Below, one piece after another: positions 37,949 through 49,408 of a stretch of DNA of 64,000 nucleotides; the first letter of the stretch is position 1; the number at the start of each line of letters is the position of its first letter. The DNA comes from Okibacterium sp. HSC-33S16 (GTDB lineage: Bacteria > Actinomycetota > Actinomycetes > Actinomycetales > Microbacteriaceae). The notes below the pieces were generated by a model. That model searched no databases and was not told where the DNA came from. It was given only the letters and a program-made list of their open reading frames with translations. The DNA is taken from NCBI RefSeq assembly GCF_024171565.1, contig NZ_JALJZZ010000001.1:992001-1056000 (forward strand). Direction: 5' to 3'. The translations under genes and the position numbers were made by a program.

Positions 37949-39559
37949 TTAGTTGACGGCCTCGAACAGTGAAACGATGTTGTTCTCGGGGTCGGTCAGG
38001 TTCAGCACCAGCACCGGACGTCCGTGCTCGGCAAGAACCGTTGCGTCGCCCTGTGCCTGAGCCTGAATCAGCTGGCCGAAGGTGAACGGGCGGCCGGGAA
38101 TCTCCAGATCCACCGGTGCGTTTTCGGTGATCTGAAGGAACACGCCGACAGCGGGTCCACCCTTGTGGAACTGCCCCGTTGAGTGCAGGAACCTCGGACC
38201 CCAGCCGAACGTTACCGGACGGTGCGCGTTGCTCGCCAGAAGCTCCCGAATTCCGGCGAGCTGAGGGAGGGCGAGCCGGTCGACATAGGCCTGGACGGCC
38301 AGATAGCCATCGGCGCCCAGAGTTCCCAGAAGAGCTTGGACAGCTCCACGAACCGTCGTCACGCCCTCGAGGAGTGCAGCGTCTCCGCGAACCTCGATAC
38401 CGTTCTCAACGAACACCGGAGCGCTCGGCTCGGGCCGCGCGTCGAGCAGGCCGCGAGTTGCGACCTTCGCCGACTCCACGTCGGGCTGATCGAAGGGGTT
38501 AATCCCCAGGATGCGTCCGGCGACGGCAGTCGCGAACTCCCACACCAGGATCTGCGCACCAAGCGTGCCACTGACGAGAATCTCGCCCTCGTGGCGGTCC
38601 TTGGCAAACAGGTGCGGTGCGTCGGCGTCGTCAACCAAACGGACGACCTGAACGTCGGCGGGCGGTTCGGTCACCTCGGGAGAGAGGGTGTCGACCACGA
38701 CGGGCAGAAGGCCCGTGCCCTGCTTGCCCGTCGACTCGGCGAGCAACTGCTCCGCCCAGTCGGGGAAGCCGACGATGTGGGTACCGTCGGCCACGATGGC
38801 AAGCTTGTCCTTGAGGGGACTTGTCCCGGCGATAGCAGCAGCCAGGATGAGTCCCGGGTTGTGCTTGTCGTCAATGGCCAGTTCGACGGCGACCGAATCG
38901 GCCTCGTCGAGCAACGCTCCGACGTCCACACCAGCGAGCCCGGACGGGACGAGGCCGAACGCGGTCAGTGCCGAATAACGGCCGCCGACATTGGGGTCAG
39001 CGTTAAAGACCCGGTATCCGGCCTCACGCGCTGACGCGTCGAGGGGCGACCCAGGGTCGGTGACAACAATGATTCGCTCGCGCGGGTCGATGCCCGCTTC
39101 GGTGAACGCCTTCTCGTATGCACGACGCTGGCTGTCGGTCTCGACGGTTGAACCGGACTTGGACGAGACGACAATTGCCGTCGCTTCCAGCCGGTCAGCA
39201 AGCGCCGCGAGGACCTGGCCGGGAGCGGTCGAGTCCAGCACGGTCAGGCTGCCACCGAGGGTCTGTGTGATGACCTCAGGAGCGAGCGAGGACCCGCCCA
39301 TACCCGCGAGGGCGATGTGGTTCACGCCTTTCGCGGTCAGCTCAGCACGGAGCGCTTCGATTTCAGGCACGAGGGGGCGTGAAATGCTCGTCGCTTCGGT
39401 CCATCCGAGGCGCTTCGCCGACTCTTCCTCAGCCTCAGGACCCCACAGTGCGGGGTCCTGAGCCGTGATGCTTGACGCTACCAGGTCAGTCACGAGCGTC
39501 GGGACGACGGAGGAGACGGCATCACGTGCCGCCCCACTCACGTGAATTTTGAAACTCAT
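37949..39559 (-). CDS. pgi: Glucose-6-phosphate isomerase (Tal-linked actinobacterial type)
   Basis: 536 residues. Sugar isomerase features include [11 protein letters not shown] (about 86-96), the phosphate-binding [11 protein letters not shown] (about 131-141), [10 protein letters not shown] and [12 protein letters not shown]. The sequence looks divergent from the classic Pgi and resembles the isomerase half of the Tal-Pgi fusion proteins of some bacteria. The neighbouring tal gene overlaps it by four bases, which fits that relationship. Confidence 0.88.
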   Translation of the reverse strand: MSFKIHVSGAARDAVSSVVPTLVTDLVASSITAQDPALWGPEAEEESAKRLGWTEATSISRPLVPEIEALRAELTAKGVNHIALAGMGGSSLAPEVITQTLGGSLTVLDSTAPGQVLAALADRLEATAIVVSSKSGSTVETDSQRRAYEKAFTEAGIDPRERIIVVTDPGSPLDASAREAGYRVFNADPNVGGRYSALTAFGLVPSGLAGVDVGALLDEADSVAVELAIDDKHNPGLILAAAIAGTSPLKDKLAIVADGTHIVGFPDWAEQLLAESTGKQGTGLLPVVVDTLSPEVTEPPADVQVVRLVDDADAPHLFAKDRHEGEILVSGTLGAQILVWEFATAVAGRILGINPFDQPDVESAKVATRGLLDARPEPSAPVFVENGIEVRGDAALLEGVTTVRGAVQALLGTLGADGYLAVQAYVDRLALPQLAGIRELLASNAHRPVTFGWGPRFLHSTGQFHKGGPAVGVFLQITENAPVDLEIPGRPFTFGQLIQAQAQGDATVLAEHGRPVLVLNLTDPENNIVSLFEAVN

Positions 39560-40668
39560 TTTGCGTCCTCGAGCGCTGCAGTGACCGTGTCAAGGAGTTC
39601 GTTCCAAGACACGATGAACTTCTCAACGCCTTCCTTCTCCAGGAGAAGGGTGACCTCGTCGTAGGAGATTCCCTGCGCGGCAACAGCGTCAAGTACGTCG
39701 TTAGCCGCTGCGTACGAACCGGTGACACTATCACCCTCGATAACGCCGTGGTCGAAGGTGGCCTCGAGCGTCTTCTCAGGCATCGTGTTGACGACCGAAT
39801 CAGCGACGAGCTGCGTCACGTAGAGGGTGTCAGGCAAGCTGGGGTCCTTGACTCCGGTCGACGCCCACAGCGGACGCTGCTTGTTTGCACCGGCATCGAG
39901 GAGCGTTTCTGCCCGCTCTGTGGCGAACGATTCGACGAACACCTCGAACGCGAGCTGCGCGTTCGCAACGCCGGCCTTGCTCTTGAGTGCGAGCGCCTCG
40001 TCGGTGCCGATAGCCGTCAGCCGCTTGTCGATCTCCGTGTCAACACGCGACACGAAGAAGGACGCAACCGAGTGGATAGTCGACAAGTCGATTCCCGCAG
40101 CCTTGGCCTTCTCGAGACCGGTCAGGTACGCATTGATGACGGCGCGGTAACGGTCGAGGCTGAAGATCAACGTCACGTTGACGCTGATCCCAGCGGCAAT
40201 GGTTTCAGTGATGGCCTCGAGGCCCTCGACGGTTGCGGGGATCTTGATCATCGCGTTCGGCTTGTTGACTTTCGCCCACAGGGCCTTGGCCTGCTCGATG
40301 GTTCCCTGCGCGTCGTGGGCAAGGCCCGGCTCGACCTCAATAGAGACGCGGCCGTCGAAGCCGTTGGAAGCGTCGAAGACCGGACGGAAGATGTCCGAAG
40401 CCCGAGCAACGTCATCGGTGGTGATCTCGAAAACCGCCTCGGTGACATCCTTGCCGGCGGCAGCGAGTTCCGCCACCTGTGCCGCGTACACTTCGCCGTT
40501 GCTGAGAGCACCAGCGAAGATCGTGGGGTTGGTGGTCACACCGACGACGTTCTTCGTGTCGATGAGTTCCTGCAGGTTTCCAGTTTCGATGCGTCCGCGT
40601 GAGAGGTCGTCGAGCCAGATGCTAACTCCTGCCTCGGAGAGCTTCGCGGTTGGTGTTGAGTTCGTCAT
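39556..40668 (-). CDS. tal: Transaldolase
   Basis: 370 residues of the longer actinobacterial/cyanobacterial class. [12 protein letters not shown] (about 16-27), GVTTNPTIF (about 43-51), the Schiff-base lysine in NAMIKIPAT (about 137-145) and [12 protein letters not shown]. Transfers a dihydroxyacetone unit in the non-oxidative pentose phosphate pathway. Strong AGAAGGAG ribosome site. Confidence 0.95.
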   Translation of the reverse strand: MTNSTPTAKLSEAGVSIWLDDLSRGRIETGNLQELIDTKNVVGVTTNPTIFAGALSNGEVYAAQVAELAAAGKDVTEAVFEITTDDVARASDIFRPVFDASNGFDGRVSIEVEPGLAHDAQGTIEQAKALWAKVNKPNAMIKIPATVEGLEAITETIAAGISVNVTLIFSLDRYRAVINAYLTGLEKAKAAGIDLSTIHSVASFFVSRVDTEIDKRLTAIGTDEALALKSKAGVANAQLAFEVFVESFATERAETLLDAGANKQRPLWASTGVKDPSLPDTLYVTQLVADSVVNTMPEKTLEATFDHGVIEGDSVTGSYAAANDVLDAVAAQGISYDEVTLLLEKEGVEKFIVSWNELLDTVTAALEDAK

Positions 40669-40690
40669 GTGTTTCTCCTTCTACCGGCGT

Positions 40691-42781
40691 CTACTTGCCG
40701 AGTGAGTCTTTTGCTGCGGCAACGACGGCGTCAGTGGTGATACCGAATTTGTTGAAGAGGGTCTTGTAGTCAGCCGATGCACCGAAGTGCTCGATCGAGA
40801 CGGAGCGTCCCTGGTCTCCGACAATCCCGTTCCAAGTCAGCGCCAGCCCGGCCTCAACAGAGACTCGAGCGGTGATGGCCTTGGGGAGAACGGATTCGCG
40901 GTAGGCCTCGTCCTGCTCCTCGAACCACTCGAGGCAGGGGACCGAGACTACGCGGGCATTGACGCCGTCGGCCTTGAGGGCTTCGCGAGCCTCGACGGCG
41001 AGCTGAACCTCAGAACCGGTAGCAATGAGAATGACATCGGGTGTGCCGTTCGGGGCCTCAGCGAGAACGTACGCACCCTTGGCCACGTGAGCTGCCGACG
41101 CGAATGTTTCGCCACTGGCTTCACCTTCGCCGCGCTCGAACACCGGGATGTTCTGGCGAGTCAAAGCGATTCCAGCAGGGCCGCCTCGGCGCTTGAGGAT
41201 CTCGAGCCAGGCGTAGCTCACCTCGTTTGCGTCACCAGGGCGAACGACCGCGAGGTTGGGGATGGCACGAAGCGTTGCGAGCTGCTCGATCGGCTGGTGG
41301 GTCGGTCCGTCTTCACCGAGGGCGACGGAGTCGTGTGTCCACACGAAAATCGACGGCACGTTCATCAGAGCGGCCAAACGGACGGCCGGGCGCATGTAAT
41401 CGCTGAAGATCAGGAAGGTTCCACCGTAGGCGCGGGTCGGGCCGTGGAGAACGATGCCGTTGAGGATCGCTCCCATGGCGTGCTCGCGGATTCCGAAGTG
41501 CAGGACGCGACCGTGTTCGCTGCCCTTCCACTCGCGAGTGGAGTGCTCGGCGGGAACGAAGGAAGAAGCACCCTCAATGGTGGTGTTGTTCGATTCGGCG
41601 AGGTCGGCAGACCCGCCCCAGAGCTCGGGTACAACCGGTCCGAGCGCGTTGAGAACTTTGCCCGATGCTGCGCGGGTCGATACATCTTTGCCCGCTTCAA
41701 AGACCGGGAGGGCTTCTTCGACGCCCTCTGGAAGGTCGCCAGCAAGGAGACGCTCCAGCAGTGCGTTCTTGTCGGGGTTCGAGTTCTTCCACTCGTCAAA
41801 GGACGCCTGCCACTCGGCGCGCTGCTCTGCACCGTGGTCGATGGCTTTACGGGTGTGCTCGATGACCTCGTCCGAAACGACGAAGCTTTCTGCGGGGTCA
41901 AATCCGAGAACTTCCTTGACCGCTGCAAGCTCGTCGGCACCGAGGGCGGATCCGTGGATCTTTCCGGTGTTCTGCTTCTTCGGGCTCGGCCATCCGATGA
42001 TGGTCTTCAGGATGATGAGTGACGGCTTGTCGGTTTCGGCCTTCGCAGCCTCAATGGCGTCGTTCAGCGCCTGGATGTCTTCGACGTACTCGCCGGTCTT
42101 CTTCCAGTCAACCGTCTGCACGTGCCAGTGGTAGGCCTCGTAACGCTTCGCAACGTCTTCGGTGAAGGCGATGTTGGTGTCGTCTTCGATCGAGATCTGG
42201 TTGCTGTCGTAGATGGCGATGAGGTTGCCGAGCTGCTGGTGCCCAGCGAGAGACGATGCCTCGCTTGTCACACCTTCCTGCAGGTCGCCGTCGCCGGCAA
42301 TGACGTAGACAAAGTGGTCGAACGGGCTCTTGCCGGCTTCTGCTTCCGGGTCGAACAGGCCGCGCTCGTAGCGTGCCGCGTAAGCGAATCCGACGGCGGA
42401 TGCCAGCCCCTGACCGAGCGGGCCCGTGGTGATCTCAACACCGTCGGTGTGTCCGTATTCGGGGTGACCCGGTGTGAGCGAGCCCCAGGTACGAAGAGCC
42501 TTGAGGTCTTCGAGCTCGAGACCGTATCCGCCCAGATACAGCTGGACATACTGGGTAAGCGAGCTGTGACCGACCGAAAGAACGAAGCGGTCGCGGCCCA
42601 GCCAGTGCTGGTCCTTGGGATCGCGGCGCATGACTTTCTGGAACAGGAGGTATGCGGCGGGGGCGAGGCTCATGGCCGTACCGGGATGCCCGTTTCCTAC
42701 CTTTTCCACTGCGTCTGCTGCAAGCAGTCTGGCGGTATTAACCGCCTTGTCGTCAATGGAGTTCCATTGCAAAGCTGCCAC
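40691..42781 (-). CDS. tkt: Transketolase
   Basis: 696 residues. N-terminal thiamine diphosphate site with [13 protein letters not shown] (about 32-44) and the metal-binding [13 protein letters not shown] (about 164-176). The pyrimidine domain has [11 protein letters not shown] and [19 protein letters not shown]. First gene of the tkt-tal-pgi-zwf-opcA-pgl operon. The GTG at 42781 has AAGGG nine bases upstream. Confidence 0.96.
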   Translation of the reverse strand: MAALQWNSIDDKAVNTARLLAADAVEKVGNGHPGTAMSLAPAAYLLFQKVMRRDPKDQHWLGRDRFVLSVGHSSLTQYVQLYLGGYGLELEDLKALRTWGSLTPGHPEYGHTDGVEITTGPLGQGLASAVGFAYAARYERGLFDPEAEAGKSPFDHFVYVIAGDGDLQEGVTSEASSLAGHQQLGNLIAIYDSNQISIEDDTNIAFTEDVAKRYEAYHWHVQTVDWKKTGEYVEDIQALNDAIEAAKAETDKPSLIILKTIIGWPSPKKQNTGKIHGSALGADELAAVKEVLGFDPAESFVVSDEVIEHTRKAIDHGAEQRAEWQASFDEWKNSNPDKNALLERLLAGDLPEGVEEALPVFEAGKDVSTRAASGKVLNALGPVVPELWGGSADLAESNNTTIEGASSFVPAEHSTREWKGSEHGRVLHFGIREHAMGAILNGIVLHGPTRAYGGTFLIFSDYMRPAVRLAALMNVPSIFVWTHDSVALGEDGPTHQPIEQLATLRAIPNLAVVRPGDANEVSYAWLEILKRRGGPAGIALTRQNIPVFERGEGEASGETFASAAHVAKGAYVLAEAPNGTPDVILIATGSEVQLAVEAREALKADGVNARVVSVPCLEWFEEQDEAYRESVLPKAITARVSVEAGLALTWNGIVGDQGRSVSIEHFGASADYKTLFNKFGITTDAVVAAAKDSLGK

Positions 42782-43033
42782 TATATTGGACCCTTCTCAT
42801 TCGAATCAGGGGCCATCTCTGACCCACCGATGAGGCGTGTTCCACGCCTGTTGGCTTCATTGGCGCCGATGGACATACGTCACCCGGGCTGTGAAAGTCA
42901 CGGTTGTGTATGCCAGCGAACGGTTTGGCGAGCACTTTCCATTATAGGTAGTGCGCCTGTAGCACTGGCCGATCATTACGGTCTGCATCCCATGACCTAG
43001 AATTGGGTCCGTAATCCACCGGTTAGAGGAGCA
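42782..43033. promoter_or_regulatory. Divergent tkt/ctaB intergenic region
   Basis: About 250 bp with no open gene. Towards ctaB, TTACGG (42976-42981) and TAGAAT (42998-43003) with a 16-bp spacer form a plausible promoter. A GAGGAGC ribosome site precedes the ctaB ATG. The tkt side has AAGGG near its GTG but I cannot place its -10 box. Confidence 0.4.
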
Positions 43034-43954
43034 ATGAACATTGCAGTAGAAGACCGCGTCGCGCAGACAAGCGTGACCCGCGTCGAAAAAATCAAGGGCT
43101 ACATCTCTCTCACGAAGCCTCGCGTGATGGAACTGCTCTTGGTGACGACAGTTCCTGTGATGATCCTCGCCGAGGGAGGCATTCCGAACCTCTGGCTCGT
43201 CCTGGCCACCGTCATCGGTGGTGCAATGAGTGCCGGTGCGGCTGGCGCGTTCAACTGCTACATCGACCGCGACATCGACAAGGTGATGAAGCGAACGAAG
43301 AACCGACCACTGGTTACAGGTGTTTTGTCACCGCGGGAAGCGTTGATTTTCTCCTGGTCCATGGCGATCCTCTCCACCGTGTGGCTGTATTTCACCACGA
43401 ACCCGCTCACCGCGGCACTCTCGGTCGGCGCGATCTTCTTCTACGTCGTGGTCTACACCCTGTGGCTCAAGCGCTGGACGAGCCAGAACATCATCTGGGG
43501 CGGTATCGCCGGCTGTTTCCCCGTTCTCATCGGTTGGGCTGCTGTCGCCAACTCGCTCAGCTGGGCTCCGTTCATCCTCTTCGCCGTCGTCTTCCTGTGG
43601 ACGCCGCCGCACTACTGGCCGCTTTCAATGAAGTACCGCGATGACTACAAGACCGCCGGAGTTCCCATGCTCGCGGTGATTCGCGGTCGTGCACAGGTCG
43701 GCCTTCAGGTCATCCTCTATGCGTGGGCTACCGTTGCCTGCTCACTGCTGCTCGTCCCTGTCGCTTCCATGGGCATCCTGTACACGGTCGTCGCTGCAGC
43801 CTCTGGCGGCTGGTTCATCTACGAAACGCACCGCCTCTACAACCTCGCGATCCGGCACGAGAACGCCTCACCCATGCGCGTCTTCCACGGTTCGATTAGC
43901 TACCTGACGCTGCTCTTCCTCGCAGTAGGAATCGACCCGCTCCTTCCGTTCTAA
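43034..43954 (+). CDS. ctaB: Protoheme IX farnesyltransferase (haem O synthase)
   Basis: 306 residues, UbiA superfamily, about nine transmembrane segments. The first prenyl-diphosphate motif N-x-x-x-D-x-x-x-D is in [19 protein letters not shown] (about 76-94). [17 protein letters not shown] (about 190-206) carries the second Asp-rich site. Converts haem B to haem O for the terminal oxidase. Confidence 0.95.
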   Translation: MNIAVEDRVAQTSVTRVEKIKGYISLTKPRVMELLLVTTVPVMILAEGGIPNLWLVLATVIGGAMSAGAAGAFNCYIDRDIDKVMKRTKNRPLVTGVLSPREALIFSWSMAILSTVWLYFTTNPLTAALSVGAIFFYVVVYTLWLKRWTSQNIIWGGIAGCFPVLIGWAAVANSLSWAPFILFAVVFLWTPPHYWPLSMKYRDDYKTAGVPMLAVIRGRAQVGLQVILYAWATVACSLLLVPVASMGILYTVVAAASGGWFIYETHRLYNLAIRHENASPMRVFHGSISYLTLLFLAVGIDPLLPF

Positions 43955-44350
43955 ACCTGCCAGAACCGCAGGCCGGGCCGACAGCGCCCGACTCCAACGT
44001 CGGCCGGTACGATCTCACGGCCAGCTGCTTGGTCTTCACCGAGGATCTTGCGACGGGTGTGCTTTGTATTCGCAAACCGTTAGTCCCGGGTTCCGCCGGG
44101 TGGGCACATCGGAGCCGACCGACGAAACGATCGCTGGCGCTCCCATGCGCGCATCCCTCGACGGCGGAGCGACGAGGCGCAACGTCCGCTGCTGGCCTGT
44201 GTATGCGCTTTCGGCGCGAGTTCCCGACGGCTTCTCCGACGCTGCCGGACGTATCTGCTCCGCCGCCAGCGCGGTGATCTGAGTACCCCACGCGGTACAC
44301 GAAGCGCCCGATGCCTGAACGGCACCGGGGGCTGTGCGGGTGGGCGATGC
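43955..44350. other. Unexplained 396-bp stretch without a recognisable gene
   Basis: Lies between the ends of convergent ctaB and ctaA. Open frames of 72-82 codons exist on both strands, but they are Arg/Ser/Pro-rich, lack ribosome sites and look like shadow frames. There is no obvious terminator hairpin. It may be a decayed gene or a regulatory RNA; I cannot support either. Confidence 0.4.
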
Positions 44351-45310
44351 CTAGGAGACCGTTACAGCCTCTGCTGACGCATTCTCCTGACGAACGGATG
44401 CCGTTGCCTTGAGAGAGAGCACGACCACCGTCATCACCGCAGCGAGCACACATGCAAGCACCATGTGAAGTCCAACGAGTATCTCGGGCAACCCCATCCG
44501 GGCCTGGGCGAGTCCCACACCGATTTGAACCAGCTCCACGACGAGCAAGGCAACGACGACCCGACGCATCGGCTCAAGCGTCAGGGCCCATGCCCCCGCG
44601 ACCAGTACCAGAGTGAGAGCGAATGTCACATAGGCCGGCCATGCGTGGAAGTGCTGCAAGAGTTCGGAGTCAAGTCCGTTCCGTGCTGCGCCCGAGTCGC
44701 CGGCGTGGGGGCCGGACCCGGTTGTGATGATGCCGATGATGACGGTCACAGCGACGAAGAACGAGGTGATGTGAGCGGTGATGGCGTACCACTTGGGCAC
44801 AACGCGGGTGCGGATTCCGTTGCCGTTGTACACCCGGTAGACGAGCACCGCCCCGAGCGAGACCAAGACGACGCTCAGTACGAAGTGCAGCCCAACGACA
44901 TAGGGGTTCAGTCCGCTCAGCACGGTGATACCGCCGACAACGGCCTGGAACAGAACACTGCACGCCGGAATCAGCGTCAGAATGAACAGATCCCTGCGCT
45001 GGCGGCGGTACTTGAGCACGAAAAACAGTGCAGCGAGGGCAATCACCTGCAGGACGAAGAAGAGGGTTCGGTTCCCAAACTCGATGACCCCGTGAATTCC
45101 CATCTCGGGGGTACTGATGAAGGATTCAGCGGTGCACCGCGGCCAGGTCGGACACCCGAGTCCCGAACCCGTCAGGCGAACTGCACCGCCCGTACCGACC
45201 AGGATTGTTTGCGCCACGAGATTGAGCCACGCAGCAACCCGAACTCGACGATCGACTCCCGTCGGAAGCCAATTCCAGAATCGCCGTGCTGCCTGTGTGA
45301 TCGCGTTCAC
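44351..45310 (-). CDS. ctaA: Haem A synthase, COX15/CtaA family
   Basis: 319 residues with about eight transmembrane segments. GGAVRLTGSGLGCPTWPRC (about 42-60) is the family's first loop with the Cys pair, EFGNR the conserved Glu region, and later LHFVLSV, HFHAWPAY and LHMVLA carry haem-ligand histidines. Oxidises haem O to haem A for cytochrome aa3. The GTG at 45310 is preferred because AGAGGA lies ten bases upstream; a TTG at 45319 is too close to it. Confidence 0.9.
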   Translation of the reverse strand: MNAITQAARRFWNWLPTGVDRRVRVAAWLNLVAQTILVGTGGAVRLTGSGLGCPTWPRCTAESFISTPEMGIHGVIEFGNRTLFFVLQVIALAALFFVLKYRRQRRDLFILTLIPACSVLFQAVVGGITVLSGLNPYVVGLHFVLSVVLVSLGAVLVYRVYNGNGIRTRVVPKWYAITAHITSFFVAVTVIIGIITTGSGPHAGDSGAARNGLDSELLQHFHAWPAYVTFALTLVLVAGAWALTLEPMRRVVVALLVVELVQIGVGLAQARMGLPEILVGLHMVLACVLAAVMTVVVLSLKATASVRQENASAEAVTVS

Positions 45311-45669
45311 TCTCGTCAAATCCTCTTGCTTGGTGCTGTGGGTGGTGCTGGAGCGGTTGGCGGGTGCGCCGAACGCTGTGCCGAAAAAAGTTATGGGGGT
45401 AGATGTGTTGTTGCTGTGACTAGCTCACCGCTTACTGCAATTTACCGTGCCTGCCTGTAGAATTAATGGGTTCAGGCAATACGTCTCGGCAGCGGCCGAT
45501 CCTGACGTTGGGCAGCGCAGCTTGGTCCTTGAACATTGTAGGTAAGCATTTTCAGCGGCCCGCACAATTCTGAGACTGTGAGGATCCAACGGATTCTCAT
45601 GGATTCGGCGTGCGCGGGAATGCGCTGTGCGGAGAAGCTGTTACGCAAGCTGTAAGGAAAGAGGTTGAT
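45311..45669. other. Divergent ctaA/sufB intergenic region
   Basis: About 360 bp without a gene. It must hold promoters for ctaA and for the suf operon. TAGAAT at 45458-45463 is a candidate suf -10 box, which would give a leader of about 200 nt. The sufR-type regulator often found just here in other actinobacteria is absent. Confidence 0.4.
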
Positions 45670-47088
45670 ATGTCAGACGTCCTGATAGACCGCCCCGAGC
45701 TGGAAAGCCTTGGGCAATACGAATTCGGTTGGTCTGATTCCGATGTTGCGGGCGCTTCAGCACGCCGCGGGCTCTCTCCCGAGGTCGTTGCGGATATTTC
45801 CGCTCTGAAGTCCGAACCTGAGTGGATGCTCGCACGCCGCCAAAAGGCACTCGCGCTGTTTGAGCGCAAGCCAATGCCGATGTGGGGTGCCGATCTCTCA
45901 GAGATCGACTTCGACAACATCAAATACTTCGTTCGTTCCACGGAGAAGCAGGCTCAGACCTGGGACGACCTTCCCGATGACATCAAGAACACCTACGAGA
46001 AGCTCGGTATCCCCGAAGCGGAGCGCCAGCGCCTCGTCTCCGGTGTGGCTGCCCAGTACGAGTCCGAGGTCGTTTACCACCAGATTAACGAAGACCTTGA
46101 GCGCCAAGGCGTCATCTTCATGGACACCGACACCGCACTTAAGGAGCACCCGGAGTTCTTCGAGGAGTACTTCGGCACGGTGATCCCGTCCGGAGACAAC
46201 AAGTTCGCCGCGCTCAACACGGCCGTCTGGTCGGGTGGCTCGTTCGTCTACGTGCCACCTGGTGTGCACGTCGAGATTCCGCTGCAGGCCTATTTCCGGA
46301 TCAACACGGAGAACATGGGCCAGTTTGAGCGGACGCTCATCATCGCTGACGAGGGTAGCTACGTTCACTACATCGAAGGCTGCACGGCTCCGATCTACAA
46401 GTCAGACTCCCTGCACTCCGCCGTTGTTGAGATCATCGTGAAGAAGAACGCCCGCGTTCGCTACACCACAATCCAGAACTGGTCCAACAACGTCTACAAC
46501 CTCGTCACCAAGCGGGCAACGGCCGCTGAAGGGGCAACCATGGAGTGGATCGATGGAAACATCGGCTCCAAGGTGACCATGAAGTACCCGTCGATCTACC
46601 TGATGGGCGAGCACGCCAAGGGTGAGACCCTCTCGGTCGCCTTTGCTGGCCCCGGGCAGCACCAGGATGCTGGCGCCAAGATGATCCACATGGCTCCGTA
46701 CACGCAGTCATCGATCGTCTCGAAGTCGATCGCCCGCGGGGGAGGACGAGCCGGATACCGCGGAGAAGTTCGCGTCGACCCGAGCGCTCACCACTCCGCC
46801 AACACGGTTCGGTGTGACGCGCTCCTCGTTGACACCATCTCGCGCAGCGACACGTATCCAGCCATCGACATCCGTGTCGACGACGTTCAGCTCGGCCACG
46901 AAGCCACGGTCTCGAAGGTGAGCGAAGAGCAGCTCTTCTACCTGATGAGCCGGGGCATGCCGGAAGACGAAGCCATGGCCATGATCGTGCGCGGCTTCAT
47001 TGAGCCGATCGCCCGCGAACTTCCCATGGAATACGCTCTCGAACTCAACAAGCTCATTGAAATGGGCATGGAAGGATCAGTCGGCTAA
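45670..47088 (+). CDS. sufB: Fe-S cluster assembly scaffold SufB
   Basis: 472 residues. Beta-helix core protein of the SufBCD complex. Conserved stretches include [13 protein letters not shown] (about 118-130), [16 protein letters not shown]-like [15 protein letters not shown] (about 186-200), [13 protein letters not shown] (about 236-248) and [15 protein letters not shown] (about 374-388). ATG at 45670 after AGGAAAGAGG. First gene of the suf operon; sufD follows without a gap. Confidence 0.96.
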   Translation: MSDVLIDRPELESLGQYEFGWSDSDVAGASARRGLSPEVVADISALKSEPEWMLARRQKALALFERKPMPMWGADLSEIDFDNIKYFVRSTEKQAQTWDDLPDDIKNTYEKLGIPEAERQRLVSGVAAQYESEVVYHQINEDLERQGVIFMDTDTALKEHPEFFEEYFGTVIPSGDNKFAALNTAVWSGGSFVYVPPGVHVEIPLQAYFRINTENMGQFERTLIIADEGSYVHYIEGCTAPIYKSDSLHSAVVEIIVKKNARVRYTTIQNWSNNVYNLVTKRATAAEGATMEWIDGNIGSKVTMKYPSIYLMGEHAKGETLSVAFAGPGQHQDAGAKMIHMAPYTQSSIVSKSIARGGGRAGYRGEVRVDPSAHHSANTVRCDALLVDTISRSDTYPAIDIRVDDVQLGHEATVSKVSEEQLFYLMSRGMPEDEAMAMIVRGFIEPIARELPMEYALELNKLIEMGMEGSVG

Positions 47089-48303
47089 ATGACGATCTCT
47101 GCGCCAGAAGCAACGACAACAAAGCTCGAGAACACCGGAGCGCTCGGATACAAGAAGCACACAGACGGCGGCTGGGGACTCGTTCCGATCCAGACCCGTT
47201 CGGAGCGTTTCGCCTCGACCGACGTCACGGACTTCCCGGCTGTCACCGGTCGCGAGGCCGCGTGGAAGCTCACCCCCGTTGACCGGGTCGCCGACCTGAT
47301 CGATGGCGAGCTCGACGGATCCGAATACGACATCACGGCCACCGAAGCCGCCGGCGTCAGCATTGAGTGGGTCGAGCGCACCGATGCTCGCATCGGCTCC
47401 GCCGGCAAGCCTGAAGACCGGGCCGCAGCGAACGCGTGGACCCAGACCGAGAAGGCTCTCGCGATCACGATCGACGGCGAAGAGGCGAAAACAGTGCGGG
47501 TGTCCCGTGCGACCCTCGGAGCAGCACCGCGCGCGGCGCACGTCGTCATTGAGGCGAAGCCGTTTAGCCGCGGGCTGATCATCCTGCACAACACGGGTGA
47601 CGCGCGCCTCACCGAAAACGTCGAAATCGTCGTCGGCGACTCCGCGAACATCACGGTCGTCACCGTGCAGCAGTGGAACGACGACGCCGTGCACCTCGCC
47701 TCGCACTTCACGACCGTTGGCCGCGACGCGAAGATCAAGCACGTCGTTGTCACCCTGGGAGGAAGCGTCGTTCGGATCAACCCGTCCACCCACCTCGTGG
47801 GAACCGGCGCAGACGTTGACGCACTCGGCCTGTACTTCGCCGACTCCGGCCAGCACCTCGAGCAGCAGGTCTACGTCGACCACGACGCGCCGCAGACTCG
47901 TAGCCGTGTGAACTACAAGGGAGCCCTCCAGGGCGCCGGTGCCCGCACGGTCTGGATCGGCGACGTTCTGATTCGCCAGAGCGCGACCGGAACCGACAGC
48001 TACGAGCAGAACCGCAACCTCGTCCTCACCGACGGCACGCGCGCCGACTCGATCCCCAACCTCGAGATCGAGACCGGTGATATCGCCGGAGCCGGGCACG
48101 CAAGCGCAACCGGCCGTTTCGATGACGAGCAGCTGTTCTACCTGCAGGCGCGAGGCATCCGTGAAGAAGAAGCGCGCCGCCTGGTCGTGCGTGGATTCCT
48201 CACCGACATCGTGCAGCAGATCGGCGACACCGAGCTTCAGGAGAAGCTGCAGGACGCCATCGAGCAGGAGCTCAGTCGCACCCGACTGACGGACGGTAAC
48301 TAA
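47089..48303 (+). CDS. sufD: Fe-S cluster assembly protein SufD
   Basis: 404 residues, paralogue of SufB and partner in the scaffold. HVDHDAPQTRS-like VDHDAPQTRSRVNYKGALQG (about 264-283), a segment with TDSYEQNRNLVL, and a C-terminal EEEARRLVVRGFL match the family. The start ATG directly follows the sufB stop. The region 1-120 is variable, as is usual. Confidence 0.95.
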   Translation: MTISAPEATTTKLENTGALGYKKHTDGGWGLVPIQTRSERFASTDVTDFPAVTGREAAWKLTPVDRVADLIDGELDGSEYDITATEAAGVSIEWVERTDARIGSAGKPEDRAAANAWTQTEKALAITIDGEEAKTVRVSRATLGAAPRAAHVVIEAKPFSRGLIILHNTGDARLTENVEIVVGDSANITVVTVQQWNDDAVHLASHFTTVGRDAKIKHVVVTLGGSVVRINPSTHLVGTGADVDALGLYFADSGQHLEQQVYVDHDAPQTRSRVNYKGALQGAGARTVWIGDVLIRQSATGTDSYEQNRNLVLTDGTRADSIPNLEIETGDIAGAGHASATGRFDDEQLFYLQARGIREEEARRLVVRGFLTDIVQQIGDTELQEKLQDAIEQELSRTRLTDGN

Positions 48304-48305
48304 CC

Positions 48306-48632
48306 GTGGCCCGAACCTCGGTGTGCGCGTTGGCTGACCTTACGACGAACGAAGCGAAGCGGGTCGTCGTCGACGGAACGCCCATCGCACTCGTGCTCGA
48401 CTCGGCCGGTGACGTTCACGCAATCGGCGACACCTGCACTCACGGCGACATCTCACTCAGTGAGGGGTTCGTTGAGGGGGAGACCCTCGAGTGCTGGGCG
48501 CACGGTTCACAGTTCTCGCTCCTCACCGGTAAGCCCCTGACGCTGCCGGCGTACGAGCCCGTTCCCGTCTACTCCGTTGAACTGACAGACGGCACCATTT
48601 TTATCGACACCTCCGTAACGAAAGAGATTTAG
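48306..48632 (+). CDS. Rieske-type ferredoxin in the suf operon
   Basis: 108 residues with a Rieske [2Fe-2S] site: C-T-H at about 43-45 and C-W-A-H at about 62-65, the expected C-x-H and C-x-x-H pair. Annotated elsewhere as the ferredoxin subunit of non-haem iron dioxygenases, but here no oxygenase is nearby and the gene lies between sufD and sufC, so an electron-donating role in cluster assembly is more likely. GTG start two bases after sufD. Confidence 0.9.
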   Translation: MARTSVCALADLTTNEAKRVVVDGTPIALVLDSAGDVHAIGDTCTHGDISLSEGFVEGETLECWAHGSQFSLLTGKPLTLPAYEPVPVYSVELTDGTIFIDTSVTKEI

Positions 48633-48634
48633 CA

Positions 48635-49399
48635 ATGGCTGTACTTGAAATCCGCGACCTGCACGTCAGCGTCGAGACCGACCAGGGCACCAAGCCGATC
48701 CTGCGTGGTGTCGACCTCACCATCAACAAGGGGGAGACCCACGCCATCATGGGGCCGAACGGCTCCGGCAAGTCGACCCTCGCCTACACGATCGCCGGTC
48801 ACCCGAAGTACACGGTCGACTCCGGCTCGATCACCCTCGACGGCGAGGACGTCCTCGCGATGACCGTCGACGAGCGCGCACGCGCTGGCCTGTTCCTCGC
48901 TATGCAGTACCCGGTTGAGATTCCCGGCGTCACCGTCACGAACTTCCTGCGCACCGCCAAGACAGCGATCGACGGAGAAGCACCGGCTATTCGCTCGTGG
49001 ATCAAGGACGTCAAAAGCTCGATGAAGGACCTGCGCATGGACGCAGCCTTCGCTGAGCGCAACGTGAACGAAGGATTCTCCGGTGGCGAGAAGAAGCGCC
49101 ACGAGATTCTCCAGCTTGAGCTGCTCAAGCCGACCTTCGCTGTTCTCGATGAGACCGACTCCGGACTCGACGTCGACGCGCTCAAGATCGTGTCAGAGGG
49201 CGTCAACCGGGCCAAGGAAAACACCCACCTCGGCGTGCTCCTGATCACCCACTACACCCGCATCCTGCGTTACATCCGCCCGGACTTCGTGCACGTATTC
49301 GTCAACGGACGCATCGCCGAGCAGGGTGGCCCCGAGCTTGCTGACCGTCTCGAGAACGAAGGATACGACCGCTTCCTCACCGACGAAGCCACGGTCTAA
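48635..49399 (+). CDS. sufC: Fe-S cluster assembly ATPase SufC
   Basis: 254 residues, ABC-type ATPase. Walker A GPNGSGKST (about 38-46), signature GFSGGEKKRHEILQL (about 147-161), Walker B FAVLDETDSGLD and H-loop ITHYTRIL. The ATPase drives conformational change of SufBD. Starts two bases after the Rieske gene. Confidence 0.96.
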   Translation: MAVLEIRDLHVSVETDQGTKPILRGVDLTINKGETHAIMGPNGSGKSTLAYTIAGHPKYTVDSGSITLDGEDVLAMTVDERARAGLFLAMQYPVEIPGVTVTNFLRTAKTAIDGEAPAIRSWIKDVKSSMKDLRMDAAFAERNVNEGFSGGEKKRHEILQLELLKPTFAVLDETDSGLDVDALKIVSEGVNRAKENTHLGVLLITHYTRILRYIRPDFVHVFVNGRIAEQGGPELADRLENEGYDRFLTDEATV

Positions 49400-49408
49400 A
49401 GTAACAAC

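Noticed and set aside
44029-44325. Open frames of 72-82 codons in the ctaB-ctaA gap as real small genes
   Set aside because: Arg/Pro/Ser-rich, overlapping on both strands, no ribosome site and no similarity I recognise.
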